Shown: positions 46,066 to 56,077 of the stretch, piece after piece
How positions within the stretch are numbered: position 1 is the first letter of the stretch
How the letters are laid out: the number at the start of each line of letters is the position of its first letter
Assembly (NCBI RefSeq): GCF_015291625.1
Contig: NZ_CP030047.1
Location: 5,952,001-6,016,000 of the forward strand
Direction: 5' to 3'
Length of the DNA stretch: 64,000 nt
Source of the DNA: Bradyrhizobium sp. CCBAU 53421
Lineage (GTDB): Bacteria; Pseudomonadota; Alphaproteobacteria; Rhizobiales; Xanthobacteraceae
The notes under the pieces: model-generated
Databases searched by the model: none
What the model saw: only the letters and a program-made list of their open reading frames with translations
What the model was told of the DNA's origin: nothing
Program-made: the position numbers and the translations under genes

Positions 46066-46830
46066 CTATTGGGGCAGCGGACATTCATCCGGAATAATGA
46101 AGAAGTTTCCTGTGAAGTTCTTGAGGCCGGATCCGGCGGGCTTGAGCACGCCATGCTCATAGCCGTACATGCGGTAGCGCTCGCGTTCGAACATTGCACG
46201 AATCTCGTTGCGGTTCTCCGGCTTCCATATCTCGCAGAAGATGAGCGGCCGGCAGCGGCGTATCAATTCCATACCTCCTTTGAGCACCTCGGCCTCGAAC
46301 TCCTCGACATCGATCTTGATCGCGTGCACGTCAGTGCGCGTCTTCAGCTCCGGAACGTCGTCGAGCGTCTCTATCCTGATTTGGAAGCGGATACCCTCCT
46401 TGTATTCGCAGTGCCCGTCGTCGACCTGGCACAGCGCGTGTCGCTTGATGCCGCCTATCACGGGCATGATCATCGGAAGCGCCGCGGCCTGGCGCCCCAG
46501 CCCGCACTCGTGAACCGTCACGTTTGCAAGCGTGTGCTGGGCGACCACACGCGTGAGGCTCCGGAAGTTCTCGGGCCCCGGCTCGAACGCATGGACTCGG
46601 GAGCCGGGCTTCCTGGCCGCCAGGAAATAGGCCGTCACCCCGATATTAGCACCGATGTCGAGGATCACACCGTCGTTCGGCACCATGTTAAGAAAGTACA
46701 GAAAGTCGGCTTCATAGCGGAACGTCCTTATCGTGGCGATACGCGCTTGAGCGACGAAGAAGAGATAGTTGTCAAATCCGAGAACGCCGATGAGCAGGCG
46801 CTGCGTCAGACGCTTGAGCGGGCCTATCAT
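46066..46830 (-). CDS. FkbM-family methyltransferase
   Basis: 254 residues from ATG 46830. SAM motif I is VILDIGANIGVTAYFLA (D58), followed by VHAFEPGPENF and the FkbM signature AIKIDVEEFEAEVLKGG. Family members O-methylate sugars or other small groups; in this cluster a sugar of the repeat unit is the likely target. Membership in the polymerase/flippase group is by order and strand. Confidence 0.9.
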   Translation of the reverse strand: MIGPLKRLTQRLLIGVLGFDNYLFFVAQARIATIRTFRYEADFLYFLNMVPNDGVILDIGANIGVTAYFLAARKPGSRVHAFEPGPENFRSLTRVVAQHTLANVTVHECGLGRQAAALPMIMPVIGGIKRHALCQVDDGHCEYKEGIRFQIRIETLDDVPELKTRTDVHAIKIDVEEFEAEVLKGGMELIRRCRPLIFCEIWKPENRNEIRAMFERERYRMYGYEHGVLKPAGSGLKNFTGNFFIIPDECPLPQ

Positions 46831-47180
46831 TGGAACGGTCCCTGCGGAGCACAGCGGCAAATCGCGCCGGCTGGCTTGCGGCATATTCCGTACCGCTGGA
46901 TCGTATGTGTCGACTGCACTGGGTATCCGGCCGTCACACAGCGGATCGCAATTGGCGTGAATCTGGAGTGTGCGAAGAAGCGGCTCTGCATGAGTTCATC
47001 GGCATTGCCACGCTGGCCCCAGATTTCGATCGGGCTGTTGTGAGCCAATATCTCCTGCCCGAACAGCGTCATGCCGGAATGTACCACAATTGGAACGATG
47101 CGAAGCGAAATGTCGCCATTAAGCGGGCTCGATTGCTCCGTTGCAAGAAGGTCACGTTGTTCAGAGACGGAGAACTGGAG
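46831..47180. other. intergenic region, no gene seen
   Basis: About 350 bases between two minus-strand genes. No clear frame and no strong terminator. Confidence 0.3.
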
Positions 47181-48584
47181 TTACCTCCACTGGCTTGCCG
47201 CTGCGCTCGCGGCGCCCGTGTCACCCGCATCAGGCGGTGCGCGGCTCATGCTGACGTTTGGCGCACGCGAAGACAGGCGCGCCAGGTTGACCATCATCGC
47301 GATGAGAAGGAACAGGTACATGTTCTCGAACGATGGAAATACCTCTCGCTCCGTAAACATACTTATTCCATAGCCGACGATGCACGCAAACAAGGCCCAA
47401 TACAGGTCGCTATGCAACCGTCGGCCGACACGCCAGGCGGTTGATATCCCGACGCACATAAGAACGAGAAGAATGCCGGTCGCGATCGCTCCACAGTCGA
47501 GAAAGAAATCGATGATTGCGTTGTGTGCATGAGTAGCTTGGATAAGCGCTCCCGAGTACCACGCCTCGCTGGTTATGATTCCGGACCGACCCGCGCCGAA
47601 TAGAAACAGGCCGAGATCACTCGTCCATTCATTGAGCAGCGGGACCCAAATGAAATCTACGCGGCCGGTAAGCAATTCATCAGCCGACACTTCCGAAGTC
47701 CCATCGAAACCAATGGAAAGGATGGCGTCCATCGTTGGCGCGATCCAGAGAACGGATGCGATGGCCACCATCGCCGCGCCGGCGCCCAGCACAGCAAATT
47801 TCCGCTTGTAGATCAGAAGCAAAACATAGGAGCCCGCAACGGTTAAAAGCGCGCTGCGCGATGAGAGTAGAAGAAGTCCCAAAAGCGACAGAGCGACGGG
47901 CACGATCCAGAGTGAGCTACGCGTAAGTGCTTTGTAAAGCAACAAAGGCGCGGTGCAGATGTATATCGTTCCCATCGTGTTGTAGTGGATGCCGAAGTAG
48001 GCTTCACACAAACCGTTAACGGCGGCCCGCCCTGAAAGGGCAGCCGATGGATTCATGAGGGCGACGAAGATGAAGCTGGCCGACAGGAGTAGGATCGAAA
48101 CGCAGATTGCGTTGACGACTGTCTCAATCTCCGAAAATGAGCGACATCGCTTCAGAATGAACAGAAACGGCAGTATGTAGAACGCCGGAACCATGCCGTA
48201 TGACATGATGTAATCCAGATAGGACTCTGGAAATACATCCGGGAGGCGTTCATGAAGCAGAGGGGCATTTGGGATCGACCTGGCGAAAGCGATGGTGAAG
48301 GTTACGAAATACAGCAACAGGATGCGGATGGACGTTCGTTCGATCTTGTCGGTCGCTGATAAGAGCGAAACTCGGAATAACAAATAGACCAGGACTCCCG
48401 CTGACAGCAGGTTGAAGGGCTTGCAGCCCTGTATGCCGAGCAGGTTCGTATTGACAAATGGCACTCGTTGAAATGGCAATATGAAAACGACGGCCAGAAA
48501 GAGCCATTTTGCCTTTTGACCGAGCGAATACGTATGCGCGTTATGATAGGGAGTTCCGCCGCCATATCTCAACGCAACGGTCAT
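47181..48584 (-). CDS. O-antigen ligase/Wzy-like polysaccharide polymerase
   Basis: 467 residues from ATG 48584 (AAGGAG upstream). About 11 hydrophobic segments with a Wzy_C/O-antigen-ligase block: LLLLSSRSALLTVAGSYVLL and, after a large periplasmic loop, HAHNAIIDFFLDCGAIATGI. Polymerises repeat units in the periplasm. It sits next to Wzz-like and Wzx-like genes, which favours polymerase over LPS ligase. Confidence 0.85.
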   Translation of the reverse strand: MTVALRYGGGTPYHNAHTYSLGQKAKWLFLAVVFILPFQRVPFVNTNLLGIQGCKPFNLLSAGVLVYLLFRVSLLSATDKIERTSIRILLLYFVTFTIAFARSIPNAPLLHERLPDVFPESYLDYIMSYGMVPAFYILPFLFILKRCRSFSEIETVVNAICVSILLLSASFIFVALMNPSAALSGRAAVNGLCEAYFGIHYNTMGTIYICTAPLLLYKALTRSSLWIVPVALSLLGLLLLSSRSALLTVAGSYVLLLIYKRKFAVLGAGAAMVAIASVLWIAPTMDAILSIGFDGTSEVSADELLTGRVDFIWVPLLNEWTSDLGLFLFGAGRSGIITSEAWYSGALIQATHAHNAIIDFFLDCGAIATGILLVLMCVGISTAWRVGRRLHSDLYWALFACIVGYGISMFTEREVFPSFENMYLFLLIAMMVNLARLSSRAPNVSMSRAPPDAGDTGAASAAASQWR

Positions 48585-48975
48585 GACCAGTCGGCTCCTT
48601 GCCTTCCAGCGCAACCGGCCTCGAGCGCACGGCTTCTCGGTGCGCAGCGGCTCCCAAGCCACCGAAGCTCACTTGGTGCGAGACTGAACAATTCTATCGA
48701 CATGGCCACAACGCGCCGCACCCTGTCTTCATCGCCGGCCAGAAGCGCGACATCTTCCGAACGCGAATTCCAGCATCCAGCCAGATGGCGCGGGCCACCG
48801 TCGCACCAAAAATTGCGCCTGGGATACGGTCTACGCCGCGGTCTCCGCGCCGTGCTCGCCGGGCCAACGCGCCATCCTGCTCGATACTGATCATCCGATG
48901 GCGCCTGCCCGCCCGCCGTCCGACACAACGGATCCCAAGGGATCCCAAGCGTTGCCGAATATGGCTGCTCCGCTC
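48585..48975. other. intergenic region, no gene seen
   Basis: About 390 bases between the polymerase and Wzz-like genes, both minus strand. Only chance frames. Confidence 0.3.
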
Positions 48976-50085
48976 TCACCCCGAACCCGTAAGGCGCACT
49001 GGCCTGGACTTTGCCGATGTTTCAGATTGATGATCCGGTCGAACTGTGTCGGAGGCAGGCCACTCGGCTCTATCATCGTGTCCGCGCAACAGGTCCCACG
49101 CACCGAACTGAATGTGGCCGTCCATCAGATCCTGCAGCACGGCGAAGGCGAGGCCAAGAAGCAGCCCGCCAAGGAGCGCTATTCCAAGTACATTCTTGGG
49201 CTTTGGCGAAGCGGCCCTCAGCGGAGGCAACGCTTGAGTAATCAAACTCGCAGCAAACACCGGCGAGGACTGCTGTCGCGTAGCCTCAAGCCTGCGCAGC
49301 ATGTGACGAAAATTATCATAGGCGCTCTTGGCCGATTCTGCAGCGGCCGCCAACTTATCCATATTAGCAGCGGAATCCGGCGCATCTTTGTTGTTTCTAC
49401 TGAAGTCCTCGAGTGCCTTCTGCGAAGCTGCCGCCTGAGTGCTCAAGCCATTCAGTCGATCCCGGACCCATGTCTCATCTTGCAACGACCCCCCTTGGTC
49501 CATTTGATGCGTAATATACTTCTCTGCGACGGCGTTCAGAATCTGCGCTGCGCGATCGGGGTTCTTGGAACTGAAGGTGAGCTCGATAAGGTAAGTCGGG
49601 CCGACACGCTTGGCGGTAAGCCTCTGTCCGAAGGATTCCACGGCGTAGCGCATGGCGCTACCTTGGCTTTCCGGCCTGGTCCAGCCGAGCAGACGCGATA
49701 CGGACAGCGCGCTACTACCCTGCCCGCCCGCAAACTCCGGATCCTCCGCAAGGCCGAGTTTCTCGATCACGGCACTGGCGATGCTCTCGGACCTGATGAT
49801 TCCGATCTGACTTTCAACGATCGTTGCGACTGCTGCAACGTCGCTGGGGGTCGCTTTCGAATCTACGATAAGTTGCGCCTTGGAAGTAAACGTGGGTACC
49901 GCCATGATGAGGTAGAGCACGGCTACGCAAAGCGCGGCGAAACACACCAAGGATATGGTCAACAGGCGTCGCCGTACGAAGTCAACCACCGCTCGCACGG
50001 AAATGACCGACGTAGGACGAAATTCCGGCGGCGGCGGATCGTCCCGGTTCATCCAACTATCCGTTGTATTCTGTGACATTTTCAT
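48976..50085 (-). CDS. chain-length determinant protein, Wzz/PCP type without kinase domain
   Basis: 369 residues. Membrane segments at about 38-62 (LLTISLVCFAALCVAVLYLI) and 303-325 (GIALLGGLLLGLAFAVLQDL) enclose a periplasmic Wzz domain with a coiled-coil (about 195-270). PTFTSKAQLIVDSKA is the usual Wzz strand after the first segment. The cytoplasmic end is only about 45 residues and lacks Walker motifs and a Tyr cluster, unlike ExoP/Wzc proteins of about 700-780 residues. Controls polymer length with the Wzy-like protein. Divergent from the export gene at 50754. Confidence 0.88.
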   Translation of the reverse strand: MKMSQNTTDSWMNRDDPPPPEFRPTSVISVRAVVDFVRRRLLTISLVCFAALCVAVLYLIMAVPTFTSKAQLIVDSKATPSDVAAVATIVESQIGIIRSESIASAVIEKLGLAEDPEFAGGQGSSALSVSRLLGWTRPESQGSAMRYAVESFGQRLTAKRVGPTYLIELTFSSKNPDRAAQILNAVAEKYITHQMDQGGSLQDETWVRDRLNGLSTQAAASQKALEDFSRNNKDAPDSAANMDKLAAAAESAKSAYDNFRHMLRRLEATRQQSSPVFAASLITQALPPLRAASPKPKNVLGIALLGGLLLGLAFAVLQDLMDGHIQFGAWDLLRGHDDRAEWPASDTVRPDHQSETSAKSRPVRLTGSG

Positions 50086-50753
50086 ACCAGCGCTGATGAT
50101 TGGTGCTCCGTTGCAGTAGCCGGGTCAAAGAGCGCCAAAGGGACCCACTGAAGGAAGCAAGGATGGCGGAAGGGTGGCCGGCTGGGTCACATCAATGGGC
50201 ATTCATGCACCTCTTGAGACGAAGGTAGCTGGCCGAAACTGGCGAGTGATCGCCGCATCAACCTGTGATGGACGCGAACCCCGAAATGAGCCGAAGTCGC
50301 GCCGGCGACGAACTTGGCAGCGGTCATGGACCGGACGCGCCGGACGGTTGGCGGAGGCCAGCAAACTGGTGAAATCGTTCATGGCATTCTGCGGCCCAAT
50401 CGCTCATTTCCTGCTGAATCAGTACATTCCGGGTCCCAGGTTGGGAAAGGCAATAAATGGGTAATTACGATGGTCCATTGAGCCCCGGCACTACCGGACT
50501 AAATTCGAGCGGCGATCCGCTCGTTCGCACATCCCGATGGGTCTGATGCAACTTCGAATTGACGATCAACGAGGCCGATCAATCGAAAATGTGGGCGGTA
50601 CGTCCCGCCCCCGACAGATGTGGGAACGAACCTCGGTTTTGCCGATCTTCCGTCTCGATCGCTACCCGAGCGTCAGCGATGCTGACGTGTCGGTACGCCG
50701 ACAGATTGCGCGGGTTTCATCCAGGTGACCACGTCGCAGAGAAAGTTGCCGTC
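50086..50753. promoter_or_regulatory. divergent region between Wzz-like and export genes
   Basis: About 670 bases. The export-gene frame is open to 50559 but that leader has no protein features. An AT-rich patch at 50450-50475 (AATAAATGGGTAATTACG) is a possible promoter site for either direction. Confidence 0.4.
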
Positions 50754-52136
50754 ATGCCGAACTTCACATCGCGCAAGCGTTTCAGGCTCAGGATCCTGGG
50801 CAACGACCTCGGCGGTTACATCAAATGGGGCCTGGCCGCCCTCTGCCTAACGATTTCAGTCGCACAGGCTAAAGCCGAGTATCTCGTGAATGTCGGAGAT
50901 GTGCTGGAGGTTGCGGCCGCGGGCGTGCCGGAGCTGCGATCCCGCGCAGCCGTCCAGACGGACGGGAACATATCGTTGCCGCTCGTCGGAGTGCTTCAAG
51001 TTGCAGGCCTGAGCTTACCGCAGATCCGAACCAAGGTCGGCGCTGCACTAGCCAACAAGGTGTTTCGACAGAGAAGTCCGGAAGGGCGTGAAAGCGTCAT
51101 CGTGATCGATGCGGATGAAATCACTACAACCGTGGCGGACTACAGGCCAGTATACATCAACGGCGACGTCTCGAAGCCGGGCCAGTATCCTTACCTTCCG
51201 TCGATCACCGCACGTCAACTCATAGCGCTGGCGAGCGGCTATGACATCATGCATGTCAGAATGAACAATCCGTATCTCGATCTGGCCGACATGAGAGCCG
51301 AGTACGGATCGCTTTGGACAGAATTCGCCAAAGAGCAGGCCCGCTTGTGGCGCATCAAGACGGAACTCGGAGAGGCAGCCCAGATCGTTCCAAACGGCGC
51401 AAAGGAGGCACCGATAGCGCGATCGGCGATTTCAGAAATCTTCAATGCTGAAACAGAGTATTTGAAGACGAAGCAGAGCGACTATCAGCAGGAAAAGGAC
51501 TTCATCCAGCGCGGTGTTCGGCAGGCAGACGATGAAGTGCGCGTGCTGTCCGAGCAGCAAAAGCGCGAGGAAGAGGGATTTCAGTCGGACCAGGAAGAGC
51601 TGCAAAAGGCGCAGGATATGTTCGCCCGAGGTACCCTGACCAGCCCGCGCGTCACGGATGCGCGTCGAGCGGTTTTACTGTCGTCGACCAGGAAGCTGCA
51701 GACCTCTGCGCAGCTGCTGCAGGTCAAGAAGCAGCAGGATGACCTCGTCAGAAGGCTGACGAAGCTCGATGATCAACGGCGGCTTGACCTGCTGCGTGAG
51801 CTGCAGGACACGAGCTTGAGGCTCAACCAGGTTCGCGAGAGGCTGCAGGCCGTGAGTGAGAAGATTCAGTACACCGCGATGGTTCGATCGCAGCTTGTGC
51901 GAGGAGCGGGCAGCAAGCCTGATATTACCATCTTCAGGAAGGGCAAAAACGGGCCGGAGCAGATTGCCGCGAGCGAGGACACTGAGTTGCAACCAGGCGA
52001 CACGGTCGAGATATCCTTGCGATATCAAGATCTTCCGGACGTACCTTCCCGAAAGCTGAGCGGTTTGGACCCGTCACCGGCGGCGGGCCGAACTGCGGTG
52101 ACGGAAGCTGAGCCGCCCTCGGTCGGTATCAGATGA
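50754..52136 (+). CDS. polysaccharide export protein, ExoF/Wza family
   Basis: 460 residues from ATG 50754, with a hydrophobic segment at about 22-40 (IKWGLAALCLTISVAQAKAE) acting as signal sequence; there is no lipobox Cys. Then a Poly_export domain (YLVNVGDVLEVAAAGVPELR, QTDGNISLPLVGVLQVAGLS), a SLBB-type part (VYINGDVSKPGQYPYLPSIT), and a long coiled-coil (about 210-380). ExoF of Sinorhizobium has this plan. Works in the periplasm/outer membrane to export polymer. The C-terminal part returns to strands (LQPGDTVEISLRYQDL). Confidence 0.9.
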   Translation: MPNFTSRKRFRLRILGNDLGGYIKWGLAALCLTISVAQAKAEYLVNVGDVLEVAAAGVPELRSRAAVQTDGNISLPLVGVLQVAGLSLPQIRTKVGAALANKVFRQRSPEGRESVIVIDADEITTTVADYRPVYINGDVSKPGQYPYLPSITARQLIALASGYDIMHVRMNNPYLDLADMRAEYGSLWTEFAKEQARLWRIKTELGEAAQIVPNGAKEAPIARSAISEIFNAETEYLKTKQSDYQQEKDFIQRGVRQADDEVRVLSEQQKREEEGFQSDQEELQKAQDMFARGTLTSPRVTDARRAVLLSSTRKLQTSAQLLQVKKQQDDLVRRLTKLDDQRRLDLLRELQDTSLRLNQVRERLQAVSEKIQYTAMVRSQLVRGAGSKPDITIFRKGKNGPEQIAASEDTELQPGDTVEISLRYQDLPDVPSRKLSGLDPSPAAGRTAVTEAEPPSVGIR

Positions 52137-52201
52137 TGAGGTCGGTCCGATCGATCACGGTTGCGAACTGATGGGCTTGGGATCGCTTGGGTGCGCAAAT
52201 A

Positions 52202-54790
52202 TTAGCGATGCAGCGCGTCCAGCCGAGCTTTCGCCTCCTTGATTCCTGCTGCATCGGCCTTGGCATACAGGGCTTTTGCTTTGCTCGCATCGCTGCGCGT
52301 GCCGTAAGTTCCCCATTTCGCGAGAACCAACGGATCGTAGGTTTCTGCCAGCGCAAAGCTCGCCTGGCCACTGCCCATCTCGACGGCGCGCTCAAGCACA
52401 AGCCGCGCTGCACCTACATCGCCCTGCCGAAGCAAGGAACTCGCACGCGCCACCAAACCTGCAGCATCCGCAAACTGCTCGGAAGCGGGCTGAATAACGA
52501 TGCGAGCAGGTGCCACGGGTGTCGGCTCGGCGATCGGATTGGCAGCCACTCCAATGGAGCCGGATCCAATGGAGCCGGACTTGCCTGGGCCAGGCGAACC
52601 GGTCGTCAAGACGTCTGACGCAGCGCCGAGCTCTTTGCGACCCTGGGCCTCATAGGCTTGGATCGCGCTCCGCGACAGGAAGACGTTCTGCGCCTTCACA
52701 CCAGCGCTTTCGGCACGCAATTGCTTCAACTCGGCAGCATCGGCTTTTGTTGCCTTCGTCTGCAGCAAGACTTCCTCGTTTGCCTTTACGGCCCTCTCCG
52801 TCTGCACCTCACTATCGCGGCGTGCCGTCGCCAAATCCCGTTCCAGGCGTGCGGACCGCTCACGCTCCTTTTGGAGCTCCGCCGCGCCGCTCTTCCCCGC
52901 CGATGTCAATCGGGACAAATCCTCGGCCGCTTTGGCTGCCAGAGCAGTCTTGGACTCGACCTCGCGCCGCGCCGCCGTCAGGTCCTGCTCAAGCTGCGCG
53001 GACCGCTCGCGTTCCTTTTGCAGGTCCGCAGCGGCGCTCTTGCCCGCTGCTTGCAGTCGGGACGTTTGCTCGCCTGCCTGCGTCACCAGCGCGGTCCTAC
53101 TCTCGACTTCACGTCGCGCTGCCGCCAGATCCTGCTCCAGCCGCGCGGAACGCTCACGCTCCTTTTGCAGGTCTGCGGCGGCGCTCTTGACCACGACTTG
53201 CAGCCGCGTACTTTCGTCGCCTGCTTTCGTCACCAGCGCAGTCTTGCTCTCGGCATCACGCCGCGCCGCCACCAGATCCTGCTCCAGCCTGTCAGCCCGC
53301 TGACGCGCCGCCTGCAACGAGCTCTGCGACTCTGCCGCGTCGTTCTCCCTCTCCCGTTTCAGTCGGGCTGCCTCATCACTTGCTTTCGCCGCCAGTGCAG
53401 CCTGGGCCTCGACATCACTGCGAGCCGCCGCAAGATCCTGCTGGAGCCGGGTCAATTGTCCAAGTTCAACGGGTGAGGCCTTCTGAGCTGAATCCGCGCT
53501 GCGTTCAGCCGCCCGCCTAAGCTCCGCGACTTCTTCTCCGGCCTTGAGGACTTGCGCCTCACGAGCGTAGATCGAGCTGCGTGCCTGGGAGAGCTCCTGC
53601 GCAAGCGCGTCGGCCTTCGCGCGCGATTGCGTCAGATCAGTTGCCAAGGCCTGCACCGAAAGCTTTTGACGGGAAGCCTCCTCTCCGGCCTTGCCCGCCA
53701 GCGCTGTCTGAGTCTCCAGGTCACCCCGCGCCGCCGCAAGATCTGCCTCCAGCCGCGCCGATTGCGCGCGCTCTCTCTGCAAGTCGGCTGCGTCTCTCTC
53801 CCCCGACTGCCTGAGGCGGGATGCCTCCTCGGCTGCATCCGTCGCCATTTTTGTCTGCGTCTCGACCTGCCCTCGCGCGACTGCGAGATCTTGCTCGAGA
53901 CGGGCGAACCGCTCGGAATAGCGAAGCGATCCGGTATCGCTCGCCATGACTTGGCCGAGTTCGAGCAGTTCTCCTCCAGTCGCGTAGGTCTGAGCTTCGT
54001 AGGCCCGGATTGCACTCCGCGCCAAAGAAAGGCCGCCGGCCGGCGTTCCGTCCTTTGCGGGCGGTTGCCTGGTCTCGGCCGCGCCGCTCTTCCGCGTCGG
54101 CTTCAGCCGTGCAACTTCTTCGCCTGCTTGTACCGCCAGCGCAGTCTGGATCTCGACCTCGCGTCGTGCCGCCACGAGATCTTGTTCCAGCTTTCCTGCA
54201 TTCTCACGGGCTTGTTCCAGCGCGCCCTGCAGCTCCGCGGCACCCTGCACGGCCTGCTTCACCCGAGCTGCATCTTCGACAGCCTTCGTGGCCAGCGCAG
54301 TCTGAACTTCGACGTCACGTCGAGCCGCGGCAAGACTCTGTTCCAACATCTCCGCCCGCTCGCGCTCGTGCTCGATGCGCTGCAACAGGCCAATGTCAAG
54401 CCTTGCAGTGGAGAGCTCGCAGGACAGGCTTTCGCCCCAATTGGGCTTCTGGTCCGAGGAGGGCACACTCTGGTTGCCCGCTGCCTGTACTATCAGCATC
54501 GACCGCTTGGCACCGCCTTCGTCCCGCGGCGCAACTTTGGAATTGCCGTCCTCCGCCGCAGCAGCCAAGCTGATACTGCGAAGGGCCATTGTTTGCCGCG
54601 CATCCGCCGCGAGACGCATCGCATCGGGCGACGCCCATATTGTTTCGGGCACCGACACGGTTGCGAGCATGGCGACGGTCGTCGTCCAGAAGAGCACGGG
54701 CTGTGCAGCACTGAGCAGGCGCTGCGGCCGCGCGCTCGCGATGTCGCAGGTAGGGCTTACTTCGCTGCCGAGGATAACCGTGCGATCCAT
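52202..54790 (-). CDS. long coiled-coil repeat protein with Sel1-like tail
   Basis: 862 residues from ATG 54790 (AAAGGTGATT upstream). A hydrophobic segment at about 30-52 (AQPVLFWTTTVAMLATVSVP) is an anchor or signal. Residues about 120-720 are tandem coiled-coil units of about 35-40 residues, each with RSARLEQDLAAARREVESRT-type sequence followed by ALVTKAGEESxRL. The last 95 residues (SSLLRQGDVGAARLVLERAV, then KAKALYAKADAAGIKEAKAR) resemble Sel1 repeats. Likely a periplasmic or surface scaffold near the export machinery; no enzyme motif is present. I recall similar proteins in Bradyrhizobium. Confidence 0.8.
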   Translation of the reverse strand: MDRTVILGSEVSPTCDIASARPQRLLSAAQPVLFWTTTVAMLATVSVPETIWASPDAMRLAADARQTMALRSISLAAAAEDGNSKVAPRDEGGAKRSMLIVQAAGNQSVPSSDQKPNWGESLSCELSTARLDIGLLQRIEHERERAEMLEQSLAAARRDVEVQTALATKAVEDAARVKQAVQGAAELQGALEQARENAGKLEQDLVAARREVEIQTALAVQAGEEVARLKPTRKSGAAETRQPPAKDGTPAGGLSLARSAIRAYEAQTYATGGELLELGQVMASDTGSLRYSERFARLEQDLAVARGQVETQTKMATDAAEEASRLRQSGERDAADLQRERAQSARLEADLAAARGDLETQTALAGKAGEEASRQKLSVQALATDLTQSRAKADALAQELSQARSSIYAREAQVLKAGEEVAELRRAAERSADSAQKASPVELGQLTRLQQDLAAARSDVEAQAALAAKASDEAARLKRERENDAAESQSSLQAARQRADRLEQDLVAARRDAESKTALVTKAGDESTRLQVVVKSAAADLQKERERSARLEQDLAAARREVESRTALVTQAGEQTSRLQAAGKSAAADLQKERERSAQLEQDLTAARREVESKTALAAKAAEDLSRLTSAGKSGAAELQKERERSARLERDLATARRDSEVQTERAVKANEEVLLQTKATKADAAELKQLRAESAGVKAQNVFLSRSAIQAYEAQGRKELGAASDVLTTGSPGPGKSGSIGSGSIGVAANPIAEPTPVAPARIVIQPASEQFADAAGLVARASSLLRQGDVGAARLVLERAVEMGSGQASFALAETYDPLVLAKWGTYGTRSDASKAKALYAKADAAGIKEAKARLDALHR

Positions 54791-54796
54791 CCGCAA

Positions 54797-55045
54797 TCAC
54801 CTTTCGTATGGCAACACGACCTGCCGAAGTGCGGCACTCAAGTGCCCTACCTCGAGGCAGAGCCTGCAGTCCACGTCGAGGTCACGCTTTTCGGCTGCTT
54901 CGACCTCCTGCGGTCGACCGTCGTTAGTGCGATAGAACAGCAGATATCCGCCGCCGCGACCGGGCATACGGTATCCTCCAACAATCAATCGCCCCGTTCG
55001 CCACGACAACGGATTGAAATCGTCATTCCGGTTCCACCGATACAA
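54797..55045 (-). CDS. small hypothetical protein
   Basis: 82 residues if started at TTG 55045 (MYRWNRNDDFNPLSWRTGRL); ATG 54967 would give 56. The frame ends seven bases before the coiled-coil gene start, suggesting co-transcription. Contains GGGYLLFYRTNDGRPQEVEA and a Cys pair DCRLCLEVG. No family recognised. Confidence 0.45.
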   Translation of the reverse strand: MYRWNRNDDFNPLSWRTGRLIVGGYRMPGRGGGYLLFYRTNDGRPQEVEAAEKRDLDVDCRLCLEVGHLSAALRQVVLPYER

Positions 55046-55271
55046 TTGCGCGATGCCATCGTGACGGTGGCAACGGGTGGGTGGCCTCGATACCGCGCAA
55101 GCGGAGCGGTGAGTTCAGCTTCTCAGTCGAGCCCAACGTCACGACCGCCCAAGCGTGCAGCTTGTCGCCATCGTCCGTGATACGCGCGATTTCGGCTGCG
55201 AGGCGAATGGACGCGACCTCCGCGCAAAATAGCGGAGTGTTGGTGAGCACGAGCGCGGCCAGCACAAGCAA
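55023..55271 (-). CDS. possible small exported protein
   Basis: TTG 55271 opens an 82-codon frame with GAGGGTGGG nine bases upstream and a hydrophobic N-terminus (LLVLAALVLTNTPLFCAEVA) that looks like a signal peptide, with a possible lipobox-like LFC. Overlaps the next gene start by 23 bases. The frame is open further upstream to 55751, without protein-like content. Low confidence because competing plus-strand frames exist. Confidence 0.35.
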   Translation of the reverse strand: MLVLAALVLTNTPLFCAEVASIRLAAEIARITDDGDKLHAWAVVTLGSTEKLNSPLRLRGIEATHPLPPSRWHRAIVSVEPE

Positions 55272-55888
55272 CGGATGTAGCCCACCCTCTGCAATCCGCG
55301 CATCTACTGCGATCACTTTACCCAACGGGCTCCGCCCTCGCCGATCCGAAATTTCGTCGTAGTTTCGTGCAGTTCGCGTACGCGCGCCATTTCCCTCATG
55401 GAGGAGCCGATCTACTCCTTCCGGAGTATGCTCCGTGCACACCGCGACCTGACGCCGCAGCTGCCGGAGCATCACTTCGCACAGCACAGCGCCGCCTGAT
55501 GGCTGGGACGGAATGCATCTGATACGCCTGTCAGAATCCGCGCGGCCGCACGGATTCTTCGTGCTAGTCTCCTCGCAGTCGTCGGCGTCGCAACTGCTTT
55601 CGCTCGATTTGCGCGTGAACATGAACGCGAGAGGACTTGAGGTGCGAGATACGGCGGCTTTCGTCGCGGCGTGCCGCAGCGGACTGGTGGCGGTCGCGGC
55701 CGGCCACATCATGACTTTCGGCGTCAAGTCGGAGCGGCCCGCCACCGGCACACATCATCGGTCGCCTAAGACCACGACCGAAATGTTCGCTGTGTTGAGT
55801 GCTGCGAGACTGCTGCGAAACTATCCTCGGCTTTCCGCGATCCTTATTGAACGTAGTCGCCTATTTCCGGTCCGGAATGGAGATCAAG
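55272..55888. other. region without a clear gene
   Basis: About 620 bases. A plus-strand frame from ATG 55513 (MHLIRLSESARPHGFFVLVS) has good third-position GC to about 55760 but then runs on inside the next gene in another frame. It may be a decayed or unrelated small gene. Confidence 0.3.
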
Positions 55889-56077
55889 ATGACCGACGAG
55901 CAGTTGATGTGCCTGAAGGCCTACGGGAACAACGTCCAGCGCTATCGGCGATTGCTCAAAGGCACCCTGACCGAACACGAGCGGCAGTTCGTCGAAAGGC
56001 GCCTCACTGAAGAGCAGCTGGCGATCCAAAGGCTGATGGCTGATGCCATCGTACTCGACGCGTCAAAAGCGCTGTGA
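55889..56077 (+). CDS. small hypothetical helical protein, 62 aa
   Basis: MTDEQLMCLKAYGNNVQRYR, then LLKGTLTEHERQFVERRLTE and EQLAIQRLMAD: a charged all-helical protein. ATG 55889 has GGAG six bases upstream; ATG 55877 is also in frame. Similar short proteins of unknown role are, from memory, widespread in Bradyrhizobium. No neighbours suggest a function. Confidence 0.6.
   Translation: MTDEQLMCLKAYGNNVQRYRRLLKGTLTEHERQFVERRLTEEQLAIQRLMADAIVLDASKAL

Noticed and set aside
53552..55180. 542-codon plus-strand frame
   Set aside because: Antisense shadow of the coiled-coil gene; composition (Arg/Cys/Leu-rich) is not protein-like.
55513..56010. Plus-strand frame of 165 codons
   Set aside because: Its second half overlaps a better-supported small gene in another frame, and no domain is seen.
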